From Staphylococcus muscae (lineage in GTDB: Bacteria; Bacillota; Bacilli; Staphylococcales; Staphylococcaceae): a stretch of DNA of 64,000 nt. How positions within the stretch are numbered: position 1 is the stretch's first letter; every line of letters begins with the position of its first letter. Below are positions 53,201 to 64,000 of this stretch, piece by piece. The notes under the pieces were generated by a model. That model saw nothing but the letters and a program-made list of their open reading frames with translations. It made no database searches and was not told the DNA's origin. The position numbers and the translations under genes were made by a program. Where the stretch lies: the NCBI RefSeq assembly GCF_003019275.1, contig NZ_CP027848.1, positions 124,001 through 188,000 of the forward strand. The letters are read 5' to 3'.

Positions 53201-56200
53201 ATTTGCCGCTGTTGGTCTGTAATCAGCTGGTAAGTCAAATTTGATTGTGTAATCTCCAGGGTTCACATTATTAAATTCATATTTACCATTGCTATTTGTT
53301 ATTGTCTCAGCAATCACTTCGCCTTGATCATTAATCAATTTAACAGGAATACTACCGATACCATATTCATCAGGATCTTGGATACCGTCTTTGTCGAAAT
53401 CGTTCCATACAGTATCACCGATTGTGAGATTTTTAATTACAGGTGTTTTAAAGAATCCAGAATCAATTGTCAAGTTGTCTTCTTGTAAATCAACATCAAC
53501 AGTTGTACCATCCGAATCAACGATATCATTATCACCTTGGTTTGATGGGGAAGGGGTATAGCCTTCTGGTGTTACGAATTCAACAGTGTAGTGACCTTTG
53601 GCAAGTTTATCGAATAGATATTGGCCATTTGAGTCAGTCGTTGTACGAGATACTTCTGTACCATTAGCATCTTTTAAGATAACAGTAACATTCGCAAGGC
53701 CTGCTTCATCCGCATCTTGAATGCCATCTTTATTCGCATCTTCAAATACTTTATCACCAAGCTTAACAGCGGGTGCAAGCACAGTGTAATGAAACATTCT
53801 ACTTCGATCTAGGTTCACTGGAATAGAAATACCATCTTGAACAATTGGGTATGTCTCAGCCTCTATACCTGTATAAGAATCATAAACGTTAATTGGAGTA
53901 TATGATGATACACGGTAACCTTCTGGTGGTACAATTTCAATTGTGTAATGACCATGTTTTATATGACCAAAGGCATATTCTCCTCTGCGATTATTCCAGT
54001 TATCTATTTCAGGATCTCCAGTACTATGTCGAATATTCGGACCATTTGTAACAGTACGTGCAACTTCTACACCGTTTTCATCTCTTAGAATAACTGTTAC
54101 ACCTTCCATATAGTCATCGTCATCAATATGGTAATCGTCGTAACTTTCTTCGTAAATAGAGTAACCGTCATCGTTACCATCTAATACGACCTCACCTTGA
54201 ATCAAGAAGTCATCTTTGAGAAAACCAGAATCTATTGTAAAATCATCATCAGTCAGATGAACAGGAACGATTAAACCATCAGAATCCTGTGTTGGATCTA
54301 AAAGATCTTCGTTTGGTGGAAGCCCCAATCTATTCTCAGAATTAGGGACATGGTGTACTAACGTTGGAGTGTAGCCATCAGGTGTAACAAATTCTACGAT
54401 ATAGTCTCCAGGATCTAAATTATCAAATACGTAATGACCATCATAATCAGTCGTTGTACGAGTGATTTCATGATTTTCTGCATCTTTTAGGATAACAGTG
54501 ACATTTGGCAGTGGTGCTTTAGAATAAGTATCAAGTTGATATCCTAAATATAAATCATAGTATTCATTTGCGTAATCAAGACGTTCACCATCACTCCATA
54601 CAAAATCTCCTATTTTGAATTTTGTACGATAGAAGCCTGAATCTATTGATAAATCATCTTCGTTCAGAACTACATGAACTTTGTCACCATCAGAGTCCAC
54701 TTCACGGTCATCACCTTGAAAATATGGAGAAGGGGCATAGCCTTCTGGTGCTATGAATTCGATTCCGTATGGGCCTTTATCAAGATTTTCAAATACATAA
54801 TGGCCATTTTCGTCAGTAGTTGTACGTGATATTTCTGTTCCTTCTTCATTTTCTAAAATGACAGTGACGTTAGGGAGACCTTTTTCATCTGCATCCTGAA
54901 TACCGTTTTTATTTTTATCTTCCCACACCTTATCGCCAATTTTTCTCGTTTTTTGGTAGAATCCAACATCATAAGTTAACTTAGCCTCATTATGTCTTAA
55001 ACCAACCTCAAAACTGATACCGTTAGAATCAATGCTATCATCATCTCCAATATTTTTTGGAGAAGGCACATAGTCTTCAGGTGTAAGGAAATCAAGTTTG
55101 TATTGACCACTGTCCAAGTTTTCGAATGAATAGTGACCGTTCTCATCCGTTGTCGTACGACTGATTTCAGTTTTAACATCATTCACGAAGTTAGATAAGA
55201 TAACAGTAACGTTTGGAAGTCCCGGCTCATCTTCATTTTGAATACCATCATGATTTAAGTCTTCCCAAACTTTATCACCGATTCGACTTAACGGTTGATA
55301 GAACCCACCATCTACGGTCACATCGTCACCACTAACACTGACTGTATTATCAAAAATTTCAGAGTCAATCGATTCATCTTCGCCAGCTTTCGATTCCGTA
55401 GGAAGGTAACCATCAGGTGTGACAAACTCAACATGATAAAGTCCATCAACAACGTTGTCGAAATGGTAGTGTCCGTTTTCATCTGTTGTCGTACGTGCGA
55501 CTTCAAATGTGTCAGAACCTTTATATTTGTGAAGAACAACAGTTACGTTCGGAATACCTGCTTCGCCTTCGTCTTGAATACCGTTGATATTGGTATCATC
55601 CCATACATAGTCACCAACAGTGTATGTCGGTATTTTGTAGAATCCAGCGTCGACATGTAATTCGTCAGTAAAGTTTACGCCAACAAAACCGAGTGGGGCA
55701 TCAGAGTCAATATGCTTATTCTTGCCAACACGTTGTGGTGATCTAAGGTAACCATCAGGTGTAATGAATTCAATTCGGTAGATACCAGGATCGACGTTAT
55801 CGAAGGAGTAATGACCGTTTTCATCCGTCGTCGTACGACGAAGTTCTGTTGCCTCACCATCTTTGTATGAAGCTAAGATAACAGTGACATTCGGAATACC
55901 TGTTTCACCTTCATCTTGAAGACCGTCTTTGTTTGTATCTTCCCAGACTTTGTCACCAATAGAATAAGTCGGTGGGAGATGGAAACCAGTATCAACAGAT
56001 ACAACGGGCTGATTAGCAGTAACTGTCACAAAGACCTTTTTACCATCAGAGTCGACATTATCATCATCTCCAACATTTTTAGGAGAAGGGAGATAGCCGT
56101 CAGGTGTCACAAATTCAACTGTGTAGTTTCCATGATCAAGGTGGTCAAACAAATAATGACCATTCTCATCTGTTGTCGTGCGGGCAATTTCAGTTGTGAC

Positions 56201-59200
56201 ACCGTTAACACTACCATGAAGAATGACAGTGACACCCGCCAAACCAGGTTCATTCTCATCTTGAATACCATCGTGATTCGTATCATCCCATACTTTATCA
56301 CCGATTTGACTTAAAGGTTGATAGAACCCACCATCTACGGTCACATCGTCACCACTAACACTGACTGTATTATCAAAAATTTCAGAGTCAATCGATTCAT
56401 CTTCGCCAGCTTTCGATTCCGTAGGAAGGTAACCATCAGGTGTGACAAACTCAACATGATAAAGTCCATCAACAACGTTGTCGAAATGGTAGTGTCCGTT
56501 TTCATCTGTTGTCGTACGTGCGACTTCAAATGTGTCAGAACCTTTATATTTGTGAAGAACAACAGTTACGTTCGGAATACCTGCTTCGCCTTCGTCTTGA
56601 ATACCGTTGATATTGGTATCATCCCATACATAGTCACCAACAGTGTATGTCGGTATTTTGTAGAATCCAGCGTCGACATGTAATTCGTCAGTAAAGTTTA
56701 CGCCAACAAAACCGAGTGGGGCATCAGAGTCAATATGCTTATTCTTGCCAACACGTTGTGGTGATTTAAGGTAACCATCAGGTGTAATGAATTCAATTCG
56801 GTAGATACCAGGATCGACGTTATCGAAGGAGTAATGACCGTTTTCATCCGTCGTCGTACGACGAAGTTCCGTTGCCTCACCATCTTTGTATGAAGCTAAG
56901 ATAACAGTGACATTCGGAATACCTGTTTCACCTTCATCTTGAAGACCGTCTTTGTTTGTATCTTCCCAGACTTTGTCACCAATAGAATAAGTCGGTGGGA
57001 GATGGAAACCAGTATCAACAGATACAACGGGCTGATTAGCAGTAACTGTCACAAAGACCTTTTTACCATCAGAGTCGACATTATCATCATCTCCAACATT
57101 TTTAGGAGAAGGGAGATAGCCGTCAGGTGTCACAAATTCAACTGTGTAGTTTCCATGATCAAGGTGGTCAAATAAATAATGACCATTCTCATCTGTTGTC
57201 GTGCGGGCAATTTCAGTTGTGATACCGTTAACACTACCATGAAGAATGACAGTGACACCCGCCAAACCAGGTTCATTCTCATCTTGAATACCATCGTGAT
57301 TCGTATCATCCCATACTTTATCACCGATTTGACTTAAAGGTTGATAGAACCCACCATCTACGGTCACATCGTCACCACTAACACTGACTGTATTATCAAA
57401 AATTTCAGAGTCAATCGATTCATCTTCGCCAGCTTTCGATTCCGTAGGAAGGTAACCATCAGGTGTGACAAACTCAACATGATAAAGTCCATCAACAACG
57501 TTGTCGAAATGGTAGTGTCCGTTTTCATCTGTTGTCGTACGTGCGACTTCAAATGTGTCAGAACCTTTATATTTGTGAAGAACAACAGTTACGTTCGGAA
57601 TACCTGCTTCGCCTTCGTCTTGAATACCGTTGATATTGGTATCATCCCATACATAGTCACCAACAGTGTATGTCGGTATTTTGTAGAATCCAGCGTCGAC
57701 ATGTAATTCGTCAGTAAAGTTTACGCCAACAAAACCGAGTGGGGCATCAGAGTCAATATGCTTATTCTTGCCAACACGTTGTGGTGATCTAAGGTAACCA
57801 TCAGGTGTAATGAATTCAATTCGGTAGATACCAGGATCGACGTTATCGAAGGAGTAATGACCGTTTTCATCCGTCGTCGTACGACGAAGTTCTGTTGCCT
57901 CACCATCTTTGTATGAAGCTAAGATAACAGTGACATTCGGAATACCTGTTTCACTTTCATCTTGAAGACCGTCTTTGTTTGTATCTTCCCAGACTTTGTC
58001 ACCAATAGAATAAGTCGGTGGGAGATGGAAACCAGTATCAACAGATACAACGGGCTGATTAGCAGTAACTGTCACAAAGACCTTTTTACCATCAGAGTCG
58101 ACATTATCATCATCTCCAACATTTTTAGGAGAAGGGAGATAGCCGTCAGGTGTCACAAATTCAACTGTGTAGTTTCCGTGATCAAGGTGGTCAAATAAAT
58201 AATGACCATTCTCATCTGTTGTCGTGCGGGCAATTTCAGTTGTGACACCGTTAACACTACCATGAAGAATGACAGTGACACCCGCCAAACCAGGTTCATT
58301 CTCATCTTGAATACCATCGTGATTCGTATCATCCCATACTTTATCACCGATTTGACTTAAAGGTTGATAGAACCCACCATCTACTGTCACATCGTCACCA
58401 CTAACACTGACTGTATTAGTGAAAGTTTCAGAGTCAATCGATTCATCTTCGCCAGCTCTCGCTTCCGTAGGAAGGTAACCGTCAGGTGTGACAAATTCTA
58501 CATGATAGAGTCCATCAAAAACATTGTCGAAATGGTAGTGCCCGTTTTCATCTGTTGTCGTACGTGCAACTTCAAATGTTTCAGAGCCCACATATTCGTG
58601 AAGGACGACAGTGACATTCGGAATACCTATTTCGCCTTCATCTTGAATACCGTTGATATTCGCATCGTCCCACACAAGATCACCGACTGTGTACGTTGGC
58701 TCTTTGTAAAATCCCGCATCAATATCTGTTAAATCTCTAAAATATATTGATACGAATCCATTAGGTGCATCGGAATCAATATTTCTATCACTACCTACAC
58801 GCGTTGGTGAAGTCAGATAGTGATCAGGTGTAACGAATCCGATTCTGTAGATACCTTGTTCTACGTTGTCGAATGAGTAATGACCGTTTTCATCTGTCGT
58901 TGTACGACGAAGTTCAGTTGATACACCATCTGGGTATGAATATTCGTATAAGATAACAGTGGCATTTGGAATACCCGGTTCATCCGGATCTTGAATACCG
59001 TCTTTGTTTGTATCTTCCCAAACTTTGTCACCAATAGAATGTGCTTGATTGGCTGAACGGAATACAGCACCCGTATTCAATGTATGAGCGATAAAATTGT
59101 CGTTTGTCGGGATATTACCAATTGGCCATGAATTTCTTACAATTGCTGGAACGTCTGTACCCACGACATTTGAATTTCTGTTAATATCTTCTGATTGTGG

Positions 59201-59770
59201 TTTGAGTTCTGTTAAGTGGTTATCTTCTGGTGTAGGGAGTCGATGTTCTGGAGTTGTTGCTGCTTCGTTGACTGTTTGAGGGACATCAACTGTTGAAGTA
59301 GGTGAAGTGTTTGATGTGGAAATATCTTCCGTCGTAGATTCTGTTGCTTCATCAACGTCGTTTGATAATGTTGCAACATCTTCCTCAGCTGTTTCATCCG
59401 TTGCTTCTAATGAAGAATTTGTTGCGCTGTCTGTCACAGGTGTGACTTCTTCTGGCTGAACATTTGTTGTTGTATCACTTTCTAAAAGTGATGGGTCTGC
59501 TTGTAGTGATGGGGGAGTCTGACTGCTATCAGATACTTCATCATTGGTAGGCGTTGAAGTATCAAAAGCACCTTCGGTAGGGTCAGAATCATCATCATCA
59601 CTGTTAATCACAGTTGCAGATTCCTGTGTTTCAATTTCATCCGCTTTGGCATCATCACTTAATCCGAAAATTAATGTGGAGCCGACTAAAATGGAGGCAA
59701 CGCCCACGGTAAACTTTCGAATAGAGTACTTATTCAGCCGATTTGGAATAAAATCGTACTTCTTATTCAT
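50252..59770 (-). CDS. Giant Sdr-type LPxTG surface protein (3172 aa) with 17 B domains and long SD repeat
   Basis: ATG 59770 follows AGGGGTG. The signal peptide carries the YSIRK motif ([20 protein letters not shown]), directing secretion to the septum. Residues ~44-244 are acidic, S/T/E-rich and low-complexity, too short and too simple for the N2-N3 ligand-binding domains of SdrC/D/E or ClfA. Residues ~245-2220 are 17 SdrD-type B domains, each opening like [19 protein letters not shown] with an EF-hand-like Ca-binding loop D-x-N-x-D-G and closing DSGFY/DAGFY. Domains 14 and 15 are divergent. An SD repeat of ~890 residues follows, then the sortase site L3137-PDTG, a hydrophobic segment and RKKRREED. 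Monocistronic, with own promoter and terminator. Ligand unknown. Confidence 0.95.
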   Translation of the reverse strand: MNKKYDFIPNRLNKYSIRKFTVGVASILVGSTLIFGLSDDAKADEIETQESATVINSDDDDSDPTEGAFDTSTPTNDEVSDSSQTPPSLQADPSLLESDTTTNVQPEEVTPVTDSATNSSLEATDETAEEDVATLSNDVDEATESTTEDISTSNTSPTSTVDVPQTVNEAATTPEHRLPTPEDNHLTELKPQSEDINRNSNVVGTDVPAIVRNSWPIGNIPTNDNFIAHTLNTGAVFRSANQAHSIGDKVWEDTNKDGIQDPDEPGIPNATVILYEYSYPDGVSTELRRTTTDENGHYSFDNVEQGIYRIGFVTPDHYLTSPTRVGSDRNIDSDAPNGFVSIYFRDLTDIDAGFYKEPTYTVGDLVWDDANINGIQDEGEIGIPNVTVVLHEYVGSETFEVARTTTDENGHYHFDNVFDGLYHVEFVTPDGYLPTEARAGEDESIDSETFTNTVSVSGDDVTVDGGFYQPLSQIGDKVWDDTNHDGIQDENEPGLAGVTVILHGSVNGVTTEIARTTTDENGHYLFDHLDHGNYTVEFVTPDGYLPSPKNVGDDDNVDSDGKKVFVTVTANQPVVSVDTGFHLPPTYSIGDKVWEDTNKDGLQDESETGIPNVTVILASYKDGEATELRRTTTDENGHYSFDNVDPGIYRIEFITPDGYLRSPQRVGKNKHIDSDAPLGFVGVNFTDELHVDAGFYKIPTYTVGDYVWDDTNINGIQDEGEAGIPNVTVVLHKYKGSDTFEVARTTTDENGHYHFDNVVDGLYHVEFVTPDGYLPTESKAGEDESIDSEIFDNTVSVSGDDVTVDGGFYQPLSQIGDKVWDDTNHDGIQDENEPGLAGVTVILHGSVNGITTEIARTTTDENGHYLFDHLDHGNYTVEFVTPDGYLPSPKNVGDDDNVDSDGKKVFVTVTANQPVVSVDTGFHLPPTYSIGDKVWEDTNKDGLQDEGETGIPNVTVILASYKDGEATELRRTTTDENGHYSFDNVDPGIYRIEFITPDGYLKSPQRVGKNKHIDSDAPLGFVGVNFTDELHVDAGFYKIPTYTVGDYVWDDTNINGIQDEGEAGIPNVTVVLHKYKGSDTFEVARTTTDENGHYHFDNVVDGLYHVEFVTPDGYLPTESKAGEDESIDSEIFDNTVSVSGDDVTVDGGFYQPLSQIGDKVWDDTNHDGIQDENEPGLAGVTVILHGSVNGVTTEIARTTTDENGHYLFDHLDHGNYTVEFVTPDGYLPSPKNVGDDDNVDSDGKKVFVTVTANQPVVSVDTGFHLPPTYSIGDKVWEDTNKDGLQDEGETGIPNVTVILASYKDGEATELRRTTTDENGHYSFDNVDPGIYRIEFITPDGYLRSPQRVGKNKHIDSDAPLGFVGVNFTDELHVDAGFYKIPTYTVGDYVWDDTNINGIQDEGEAGIPNVTVVLHKYKGSDTFEVARTTTDENGHYHFDNVVDGLYHVEFVTPDGYLPTESKAGEDESIDSEIFDNTVSVSGDDVTVDGGFYQPLSRIGDKVWEDLNHDGIQNEDEPGLPNVTVILSNFVNDVKTEISRTTTDENGHYSFENLDSGQYKLDFLTPEDYVPSPKNIGDDDSIDSNGISFEVGLRHNEAKLTYDVGFYQKTRKIGDKVWEDKNKNGIQDADEKGLPNVTVILENEEGTEISRTTTDENGHYVFENLDKGPYGIEFIAPEGYAPSPYFQGDDREVDSDGDKVHVVLNEDDLSIDSGFYRTKFKIGDFVWSDGERLDYANEYYDLYLGYQLDTYSKAPLPNVTVILKDAENHEITRTTTDYDGHYVFDNLDPGDYIVEFVTPDGYTPTLVHHVPNSENRLGLPPNEDLLDPTQDSDGLIVPVHLTDDDFTIDSGFLKDDFLIQGEVVLDGNDDGYSIYEESYDDYHIDDDDYMEGVTVILRDENGVEVARTVTNGPNIRHSTGDPEIDNWNNRRGEYAFGHIKHGHYTIEIVPPEGYRVSSYTPINVYDSYTGIEAETYPIVQDGISIPVNLDRSRMFHYTVLAPAVKLGDKVFEDANKDGIQDADEAGLANVTVILKDANGTEVSRTTTDSNGQYLFDKLAKGHYTVEFVTPEGYTPSPSNQGDNDIVDSDGTTVDVDLQEDNLTIDSGFFKTPVIKNLTIGDTVWNDFDKDGIQDPDEYGIGSIPVKLINDQGEVIAETITNSNGKYEFNNVNPGDYTIKFDLPADYRPTAANQGDDDSVDSDGLEVHVTLEDDDLTIDSGFFVITDEDSDSDADSDADSDSDSDSDADSDSDSDSDSDSDSDSDSDSDSDSDADSDSDSDSDSDSDSDSDSDSDSDSDSDSDADSDSDSDSDSDSDSDSDSDSDSDSDSDSDSDSDSDSDSDSDSDSDSDSDSDSDSDSDSDSDSDSDSDSDSDSDSDSDSDSDSDSDSDSDSDSDSDSDSDSDSDSDSDSDSDSDSDSDSDSDSDSDSDSDSDSDSDSDSDSDSDSDSDSDSDSDSDSDSDSDSDSDSDSDSDSDSDSDSDSDSDSDSDSDSDSDSDSDSDSDSDSDSDSDSDSDSDSDSDSDSDSDSDSDSDSDSDSDSDSDSDSDSDSDSDSDSDSDSDSDSDSDSDSDSDSDSDSDSDSDSDSDSDSDSDSDSDSDSDSDSDSDSDSDSDSDSDSDSDSDSDSDSDSDSDSDSDSDSDSDSDSDSDSDSDSDSDSDSDSDSDSDSDSDADSDSDSDSDSDSDSDSDADSDSDSDSDSDSDSDSDSDSDSDSDSDSDSDSDSDSDSDSDSDSDSDSDSDSDSDSDSDSDSDSDSDSDSDADSDSDSDSDSDSDSDSDSDSDSDADSDSDSDSDSDSDSDSDSDSDSDSDSDSDSDSDSDADSDSDADSDSDSDSDSDSDSDSDADSDSDADSDSDSDSDSDSDSDSDSDSDSDSDSDSDSDSDSDSDSDSDSDSDSDSDSDSDSDSDSDSDSDSDSDSDSDSDSDSDSDSDADSDSDSDSDSDSDSDSDSDSDSDSDSDSDSDSDSDSDSDSDSDSDSDSDSDSDSDSDSDSDSDSDSDSDSDSDSDSDSDSDSDSDSDSDSDSDSDSDSDSDSDSDSDSDSDSDSDSDSDSDSDSDSDSDSDSDSDSDSDSDSDSDSDSDSDSDSDSDSDSDSDSDSDSDSDSDSDSDSNSDSNFNSNTSSNDTSSNDNHDKKALPDTGQDDANTAAIGTLFGGLGSLLLFGRKKRREED
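50430..53100 (-). repeat. Ser-Asp dipeptide repeat tract
   Basis: About 2.67 kb of imperfect 6-bp and 18-bp units encoding (Ser-Asp)n, with scattered Ala in place of Ser (SDAD) and varied codons. It is the wall-spanning stalk. Its codon structure leaves long stop-free frames on both strands, which are not genes. Length is likely to vary between strains by slippage or recombination. Confidence 0.95.
55290..58358 (-). repeat. Three near-identical 1023-bp tandem repeats, each encoding three B domains
   Basis: The same sequence recurs with a 1023-bp period (for example at 55295, 56318 and 57341), with only a few substitutions per copy. Each unit encodes the ordered trio [28 protein letters not shown] and [14 protein letters not shown]. 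The copy beginning at 58364 is diverged. This implies recent duplication or gene conversion within the gene. Confidence 0.93.
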
Positions 59771-59820
59771 ATTTACACCCCTATACGTTTTATTTAGCGT
59801 ATATTCATACTGCTAAGGAG

Positions 59821-59849
59821 ATTATATGCTAAGATTTTTATAAAAACAA
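59821..59849 (-). promoter_or_regulatory. Promoter of the sdr gene
   Basis: On the minus strand TTGTTT (59844-59849), a 17-bp spacer and perfect TATAAT (59821-59826), about 50 bases upstream of the start. The rest of the 308-bp gap to the deformylase gene is AT-rich; TATAAT at 60040-60045 on plus is a likely -10 for that gene. Confidence 0.65.
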
Positions 59850-60078
59850 CATCGAAATTTAATTAAAATAAAAACTTAATAACTATTTTGAGATAGTGAT
59901 AATTGATGTTCTTAAGTATTTAATATGTTGATTTTTGATGTTTCAAAGTAATGGGAAAGAAAAGTAATCAAACAGTTGATATGAAAGGTTTTTAACGTTA
60001 TCACATGGCACAGAACTATCGTTTGAACGAGATTTAAGCTATAATGAAATGATGAATTTTGTATGAGGAGTGTGCATC

Positions 60079-60567
60079 ATGGCGATAAAAAAAATTTTAA
60101 ATTATCGCACGTCTAATTTGCGACAAAAGACGCTACCGGTAACAACATTTAACGAAAAGCTAACAACTTTAATAGAAAATCTTGAAGATACGATGTATGA
60201 GATGGACAGTCAGGCGATTGCCGCACCACAAATCGGTGTAAATCAACAAGTGGCTTTAATCGATATGGGACAAGATGGTTTGCTGCAATTGATAAACCCG
60301 GAAATTATTTCTTCTAGCTCGGAAACAGCTATCGAGTTGGAAGGATGTATGAGTGTTCCAGGTCGTTACGGTGAAGTTGAGAGAAGTCGTATGATTGTTG
60401 TGAAAAGCTACGACTTGCATGGCAATGAAGTGGAACTCACAGCATATGATGATATTGCACGTATGATTTTACATGAGATTGATACATTAAACGGTATTTT
60501 ATTTATTGATAAAATGAAAAAAGAAGTGACAGAAGCAGAATTGGAGGCGTATTTAGAAGATGAGTAA
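60079..60567 (+). CDS. Peptide deformylase paralogue with altered metal site
   Basis: 162 residues; ATG 60079 has GAGGAGTG upstream, whereas the in-frame GTG at 60070 overlaps that site. Motif 1 is [15 protein letters not shown] (GxGxAAPQ-like, ~47), motif 2 is LEGCMSVPG with Cys90 kept, and motif 3 is [13 protein letters not shown] with H132 and E133. The second metal histidine of HExxH is Thr136. True deformylases need Cys and both His to hold the metal, so catalysis is doubtful. As I recall, the S. aureus protein at this locus beside fmt is also degenerate, with different losses. It overlaps fmt by 8 bases. Confidence 0.88.
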   Translation: MAIKKILNYRTSNLRQKTLPVTTFNEKLTTLIENLEDTMYEMDSQAIAAPQIGVNQQVALIDMGQDGLLQLINPEIISSSSETAIELEGCMSVPGRYGEVERSRMIVVKSYDLHGNEVELTAYDDIARMILHEIDTLNGILFIDKMKKEVTEAELEAYLEDE

Positions 60568-61495
60568 AATAATTTTTATGGGGACACCCGATTTCTCAAC
60601 GAAAATATTAGAAATGTTAATCGAGACGGAAGAAGTTATTGCTGTTGTTACACAACCAGATAGACCTGTGGGTAGAAAGAGAACACTGACGCCGCCACCA
60701 GTGAAAAAAGTAGCGGTAGCACATAATATTCCTGTTCTCCAACCTGAAAAGCTTACAGGGTCTGAAGAGTTAGAAACACTATTAAATATGCCATGTGATT
60801 TAATCGTTACTGCAGCTTTTGGACAATTATTGCCAGAATCATTACTTTCACACCCAACATATGGTGCTGTAAATGTGCATGCGTCTTTATTACCTAAATA
60901 TCGTGGAGGTGCACCTATCCATCAATCTATTATCGATGGTGAGGCAGAAACAGGTGTCACAATTATGTATATGGTAAAACAATTAGATGCAGGAGACATT
61001 ATTTCACAACGTGCCATTCCAATAGAAGAGACGGATAATGTAGGATCTATGCATGATAAGTTAAGTGATCTTGGAACAGTGCTTTTACAGGAAACACTGC
61101 CTAGTATTTTAGATGGAACGAATGCGCGTACACTGCAAGAATCTGATAAAGCGACTTTTGCTTCTAACATTCAACGTGAAGATGAGCGTATTGATTGGAC
61201 CAAAGATGCACGTGCGGTCTTTAATCATATTCGTGGTTTATCACCATGGCCGGTTGCATATACGAAGTTAGATGATAAAGTCATGAAGTTATACGATGCA
61301 CACATTGTGACTGGTAAGCAAGGTGAGCCGGGACAAATTATCGAAACGACAAAAAAACAAATAATAGTCGGAACGGGTTCTGAAGATGCTATTGCATTGA
61401 CAGAAATTCAACTTGCAGGGAAGAAAAGAATGCCTGTTGCGAACTTCTTGAGTGGTTATCACGAAACTCTCGTTGGAAAGGAATTACATTCATGA
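60560..61495 (+). CDS. fmt: Methionyl-tRNA formyltransferase
   Basis: 311 residues, ATG 60560 overlapping the deformylase paralogue. The formyl-folate core has [15 protein letters not shown] at the start, the catalytic [20 protein letters not shown] (Asn/His, ~106-125) and [17 protein letters not shown] with the catalytic Asp. The C-terminal OB-like tRNA-binding domain starts around 205. It formylates initiator Met-tRNA. The next gene overlaps by 4 bases. Confidence 0.98.
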   Translation: MSKIIFMGTPDFSTKILEMLIETEEVIAVVTQPDRPVGRKRTLTPPPVKKVAVAHNIPVLQPEKLTGSEELETLLNMPCDLIVTAAFGQLLPESLLSHPTYGAVNVHASLLPKYRGGAPIHQSIIDGEAETGVTIMYMVKQLDAGDIISQRAIPIEETDNVGSMHDKLSDLGTVLLQETLPSILDGTNARTLQESDKATFASNIQREDERIDWTKDARAVFNHIRGLSPWPVAYTKLDDKVMKLYDAHIVTGKQGEPGQIIETTKKQIIVGTGSEDAIALTEIQLAGKKRMPVANFLSGYHETLVGKELHS

Positions 61496-62796
61496 CAACT
61501 GTACGTGAACTGAGTTATCAAACATTAGAAGCAGTATTAAAAGATGGTGCATACAGTAATTTAAAAATGAATGAAGTGTTACAGGAACACCCTTTAAGTC
61601 CTGCTGATCGAGGTCTTTACACGGCTCTTGTCTATGGGACACTGAAACGAAAACTCACTTTAGATTTTTATTTAAAGCCGTACGTCAAAACGAAAATTAA
61701 AGGATGGGTGAGACGTCTGCTTTGGATGAGTTTGTATCAATTCGTCTATATGGATAAAATTCCTACGCATGCCATTATTAATGAAGCGGTTGAAATTGCT
61801 AAGCAACGTGGTGGTAAACAAACAGGCAATACAGTGAATGCGATTCTTCGCCAAGCAACGACGCAACCGTTGAGAAGTATCGATAGTATTAAAAATAAAG
61901 AAGAGCAGTTATCCATTCGTTACAGTCTGCCTACGTGGATTATTCGTCATTGGAAAACACACTTTGGACTTGAAAAAACCGAAGAAATCGCTGCACAGAT
62001 GTTGCTTCCAGCTGTACAGACAGTGCGTGTAAATCGTACAAAACTGACACCTGATGAAGCGGTAGCACAATTGATAGAAGAAGGGTATCGTGTACAACAA
62101 GATAACGATATTGCACACTGTTTGATTGTTGAAGGCACAGGCGTGATGCAGTCGCAACTGTTTAGAGAAGGTAAGATTAGTATTCAAGATAAAAGTTCAA
62201 TGTTTGTTGCAGAAATGATAGATTTACAACATGGACAACGCGTGTTAGATTGTTGCAGTGCACCAGGTGGCAAGTCATGTCATATGGCAGAGATATTAGA
62301 TGGAACAGGGGAAATACTTGCGACGGATATCCATGATCATAAAATTGGATTGATTCAACATAATATTGATAAGTTAGGATTGTCAGGCATTCAAGCTCGT
62401 CAGCATGATGCGACAGCACCTTATGAAGGGACATTTGATCGTATATTAGTCGATGCCCCTTGTAGTGGACTTGGTGTACTACGACACAAACCAGAAATTC
62501 GATATACAATGAACCAAGAAACGGTCGATCAATTAGTTAAGATTCAATTACAAATCCTTAACAATGTTGCGCAAAATTTAAAAATAGGTGGCGAGCTCAT
62601 CTATTCAACCTGTACAATAGAACAAATGGAGAATGAGAATGTGATTTATACCTTTTTAAAAGCACATCCTGAATTTGAATTTGTTACATTACAAGATCCA
62701 AGAACGAAAGAACAAGTTAAAACATTACAACTTCTACCACAAGATTTTGATGCAGATGGCTTTTTTATAACGAAGATAAGAAGAAAGGATCAGTGA
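61492..62796 (+). CDS. rsmB: 16S rRNA (cytosine967-C5)-methyltransferase RsmB
   Basis: 434 residues, ATG 61492. The N-terminal NusB-like domain (to ~130) is followed by the SAM-dependent domain: [19 protein letters not shown] (~249-267), [19 protein letters not shown] with the PC motif (~318), and the second Cys in [16 protein letters not shown] (~367). It makes m5C967 in 16S rRNA. Part of the def-fmt-rsmB-rlmN-stp operon. Confidence 0.97.
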   Translation: MTTVRELSYQTLEAVLKDGAYSNLKMNEVLQEHPLSPADRGLYTALVYGTLKRKLTLDFYLKPYVKTKIKGWVRRLLWMSLYQFVYMDKIPTHAIINEAVEIAKQRGGKQTGNTVNAILRQATTQPLRSIDSIKNKEEQLSIRYSLPTWIIRHWKTHFGLEKTEEIAAQMLLPAVQTVRVNRTKLTPDEAVAQLIEEGYRVQQDNDIAHCLIVEGTGVMQSQLFREGKISIQDKSSMFVAEMIDLQHGQRVLDCCSAPGGKSCHMAEILDGTGEILATDIHDHKIGLIQHNIDKLGLSGIQARQHDATAPYEGTFDRILVDAPCSGLGVLRHKPEIRYTMNQETVDQLVKIQLQILNNVAQNLKIGGELIYSTCTIEQMENENVIYTFLKAHPEFEFVTLQDPRTKEQVKTLQLLPQDFDADGFFITKIRRKDQ

Positions 62797-62797
62797 G

Positions 62798-63892
62798 ATG
62801 ATAACAGCAGAAAAGAAGAAAAAAAATAAATTCTTGCCTGATTTTGAGAAACAATCAATTTATTCCGTCCGCTTTGACGAAATGAAAGATTGGTTGAAAA
62901 CACATGGACAACAAAGCTTTAGAGCAAAGCAAATATTTGAATGGCTTTATGACAAACGAGTCAATCAATTTGATGAGATGACGAACTTGTCGAAAGACTT
63001 ACGTCAACTGCTTGAAGATAACTTTACAATGACGACATTAGAAACTGTTGTACGACAAGAAAGTCGTGACGGTACGATTAAGTTTTTGTTTGAATTGCAA
63101 GATGGTTATACAATTGAAACAGTTTTAATGCGACATGAATATGGCAACTCAGTTTGCGTGACAACACAAGTTGGTTGCCGTATCGGTTGTACGTTCTGTG
63201 CTTCAACATTAGGTGGATTGAAGCGTAATCTTGAAGCAGGTGAGATTGTTTCACAAGTATTAACTGTACAGAAAGCGTTGGACGAAACAGACGAGCGTGT
63301 GTCATCAATCGTTATCATGGGAATCGGTGAACCTTTTGAGAACTATGATGAAATGATGGATTTCTTAAAAATCATTAATGATGATAATGGTCTCAATATT
63401 GGTGCACGCCACATTACGGTATCAACATCTGGCATTATTCCACGTATTTATGATTTTGCGGATGAATCATTACAAATCAACTTTGCGATTAGTTTGCACG
63501 CAGCGAACAATGATATCCGTTCACAACTCATGCCGATTAACCGTGCTTATGATGTGAACAAATTAATTGAAGCAATTGAATACTATCAAGAGAAAACCAA
63601 CCGTCGTATTACATTTGAATATGGCTTGTTTGGTGGTGTGAATGATCAATTGACACATGCACGTGAACTCGCAGCGTTGATCAAACATTTGAACTGTCAT
63701 GTGAACTTAATTCCAGTCAATCATGTACCAGAACGTAACTATGTAAAAACACCGAAAGAAGATATCTTTAAGTTTGAAAAAGAATTAAAACGTCTCGGTA
63801 TTAATGCGACGATTCGTCGTGAACAAGGTGCTGACATCGATGCAGCATGTGGACAGTTACGCGCGAAGGAACGAGAAGCAGAAACGAGGTAG
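62798..63892 (+). CDS. rlmN: Dual-specificity RNA methyltransferase RlmN
   Basis: 364 residues, ATG 62798 one base after the rsmB stop. The radical-SAM cluster motif is [11 protein letters not shown] (CxxxCxxC, ~127), with [16 protein letters not shown] (~172) and the C-terminal Cys in [10 protein letters not shown], which takes part in catalysis. It adds a C2 methyl to A2503 of 23S rRNA and A37 of tRNAs. There is no sign of the resistance relative Cfr; length and context are those of the housekeeping gene. Confidence 0.98.
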   Translation: MITAEKKKKNKFLPDFEKQSIYSVRFDEMKDWLKTHGQQSFRAKQIFEWLYDKRVNQFDEMTNLSKDLRQLLEDNFTMTTLETVVRQESRDGTIKFLFELQDGYTIETVLMRHEYGNSVCVTTQVGCRIGCTFCASTLGGLKRNLEAGEIVSQVLTVQKALDETDERVSSIVIMGIGEPFENYDEMMDFLKIINDDNGLNIGARHITVSTSGIIPRIYDFADESLQINFAISLHAANNDIRSQLMPINRAYDVNKLIEAIEYYQEKTNRRITFEYGLFGGVNDQLTHARELAALIKHLNCHVNLIPVNHVPERNYVKTPKEDIFKFEKELKRLGINATIRREQGADIDAACGQLRAKEREAETR

Positions 63893-63898
63893 AGAGTG

Positions 63899-64000
63899 AT
63901 GTTAAATGCAGAACTTTATTCGATAACAGGAGATTATCGTGATCAGAACGAAGATGCGGCCGGTGTCTTTTACAATCAAACAGATCAACAGTTACTTGTC
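63899..64000 (+). CDS. stp: PP2C-type Ser/Thr phosphatase Stp (start only)
   Basis: The first 34 codons run to the window edge: MLNAELYSITGDYRDQNEDA, then FYNQTDQQLLV. The R-D-x-N-E-D motif is the metal-binding start of PP2C phosphatases, and the gene follows rlmN as in S. aureus, where Stp reverses PknB phosphorylation of wall and division proteins. GAGAGTG lies just upstream. The rest is outside the window. Confidence 0.9.
   Translation, partial: MLNAELYSITGDYRDQNEDAAGVFYNQTDQQLLV

Noticed and set aside
55295..57706. Repeated 121-codon plus-strand frames at 55295, 56318 and 57341
   Set aside because: Antisense shadows of the 1023-bp B-domain repeat; identical only because the DNA repeats.
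62798..63892. cfr-type resistance methyltransferase
   Set aside because: Sequence, length and operon place are those of housekeeping RlmN.

Overview
The window is AT-rich Firmicute chromosome with the gene order of Staphylococcus: PSM-beta / GNAT / bshC / dcw cluster / ileS / lspA / rluD / pyr operon / rqcH / gmk-rpoZ-coaBC-priA / def-fmt-rsmB-rlmN-stp. Three traits point away from S. aureus: a class 1B pyrK-pyrD pair inside the pyr operon, a very large Sdr-type wall protein between priA and the deformylase paralogue, and a lactococcin-972-type bacteriocin locus between ileS and lspA. A member of the S. intermedius/pseudintermedius, schleiferi or related animal-associated groups is my guess; the species is not proven by the sequence.

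Layout. 1-3.7 kb is an accessory edge: the 3' end of an LPxTG protein with coiled coil and CAP domain, a small membrane ORF, a decayed HTH gene, tRNA-Arg(UCU), and two divergent phenol-soluble-modulin genes (alpha-like on minus, beta on plus) separated by AgrA-box-like repeats. 3.7-6 kb holds a GNAT acetyltransferase and bshC. 6-20 kb is the division and cell-wall cluster mraZ-rsmH-ftsL-pbp1-mraY-murD-divIB-ftsA-ftsZ-pgeF-yggS-sepF-yggT-ylmH-divIVA, with a three-repeat MraZ operator in front. A T-box controls ileS (20.1-23.1 kb).

23.1-28.1 kb is the most unusual block: a HExxH protein whose 5' end needs a -1 shift on an A7 tract, then a secreted lactococcin-972-family bacteriocin, its multi-TM partner protein (frameshifted twice, at A5 and A7 tracts), an ABC ATPase and a small membrane protein. 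The bacteriocin gene has an inverted-repeat operator around its -35 box, a leader able to pair over its ribosome binding site, and a long hairpin just after it. The producer gene and ATPase are intact while the membrane partner is not, which suggests decay, slippage or phase variation.

28.2-41.4 kb: lspA-rluD and the complete UMP pathway pyrR-pyrP-pyrB-pyrC-carA-carB-pyrK-pyrD-pyrF-pyrE, with a PyrR-type attenuator before pyrR and a second terminator leader before pyrP. 41.5-43.6 kb: a MarR regulator and metallo-beta-lactamase-fold hydrolase under a perfect 16-bp-arm palindrome that contains the whole promoter, then a VOC protein and a 29-residue membrane peptide. 43.6-50.1 kb: rqcH (minus) diverging from gmk-rpoZ-coaBC-priA.

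50.2-59.8 kb is one minus-strand gene for a 3172-residue Sdr-type wall protein: YSIRK signal, about 200 residues of low-complexity sequence with no room for an N2-N3 adhesin domain, 17 SdrD-type B domains (nine of them in three near-identical 1023-bp DNA repeats), about 890 residues of Ser-Asp repeat, and LPDTG. 60-64 kb: a deformylase paralogue lacking one metal-ligand histidine, fmt, rsmB, rlmN and the start of stp.
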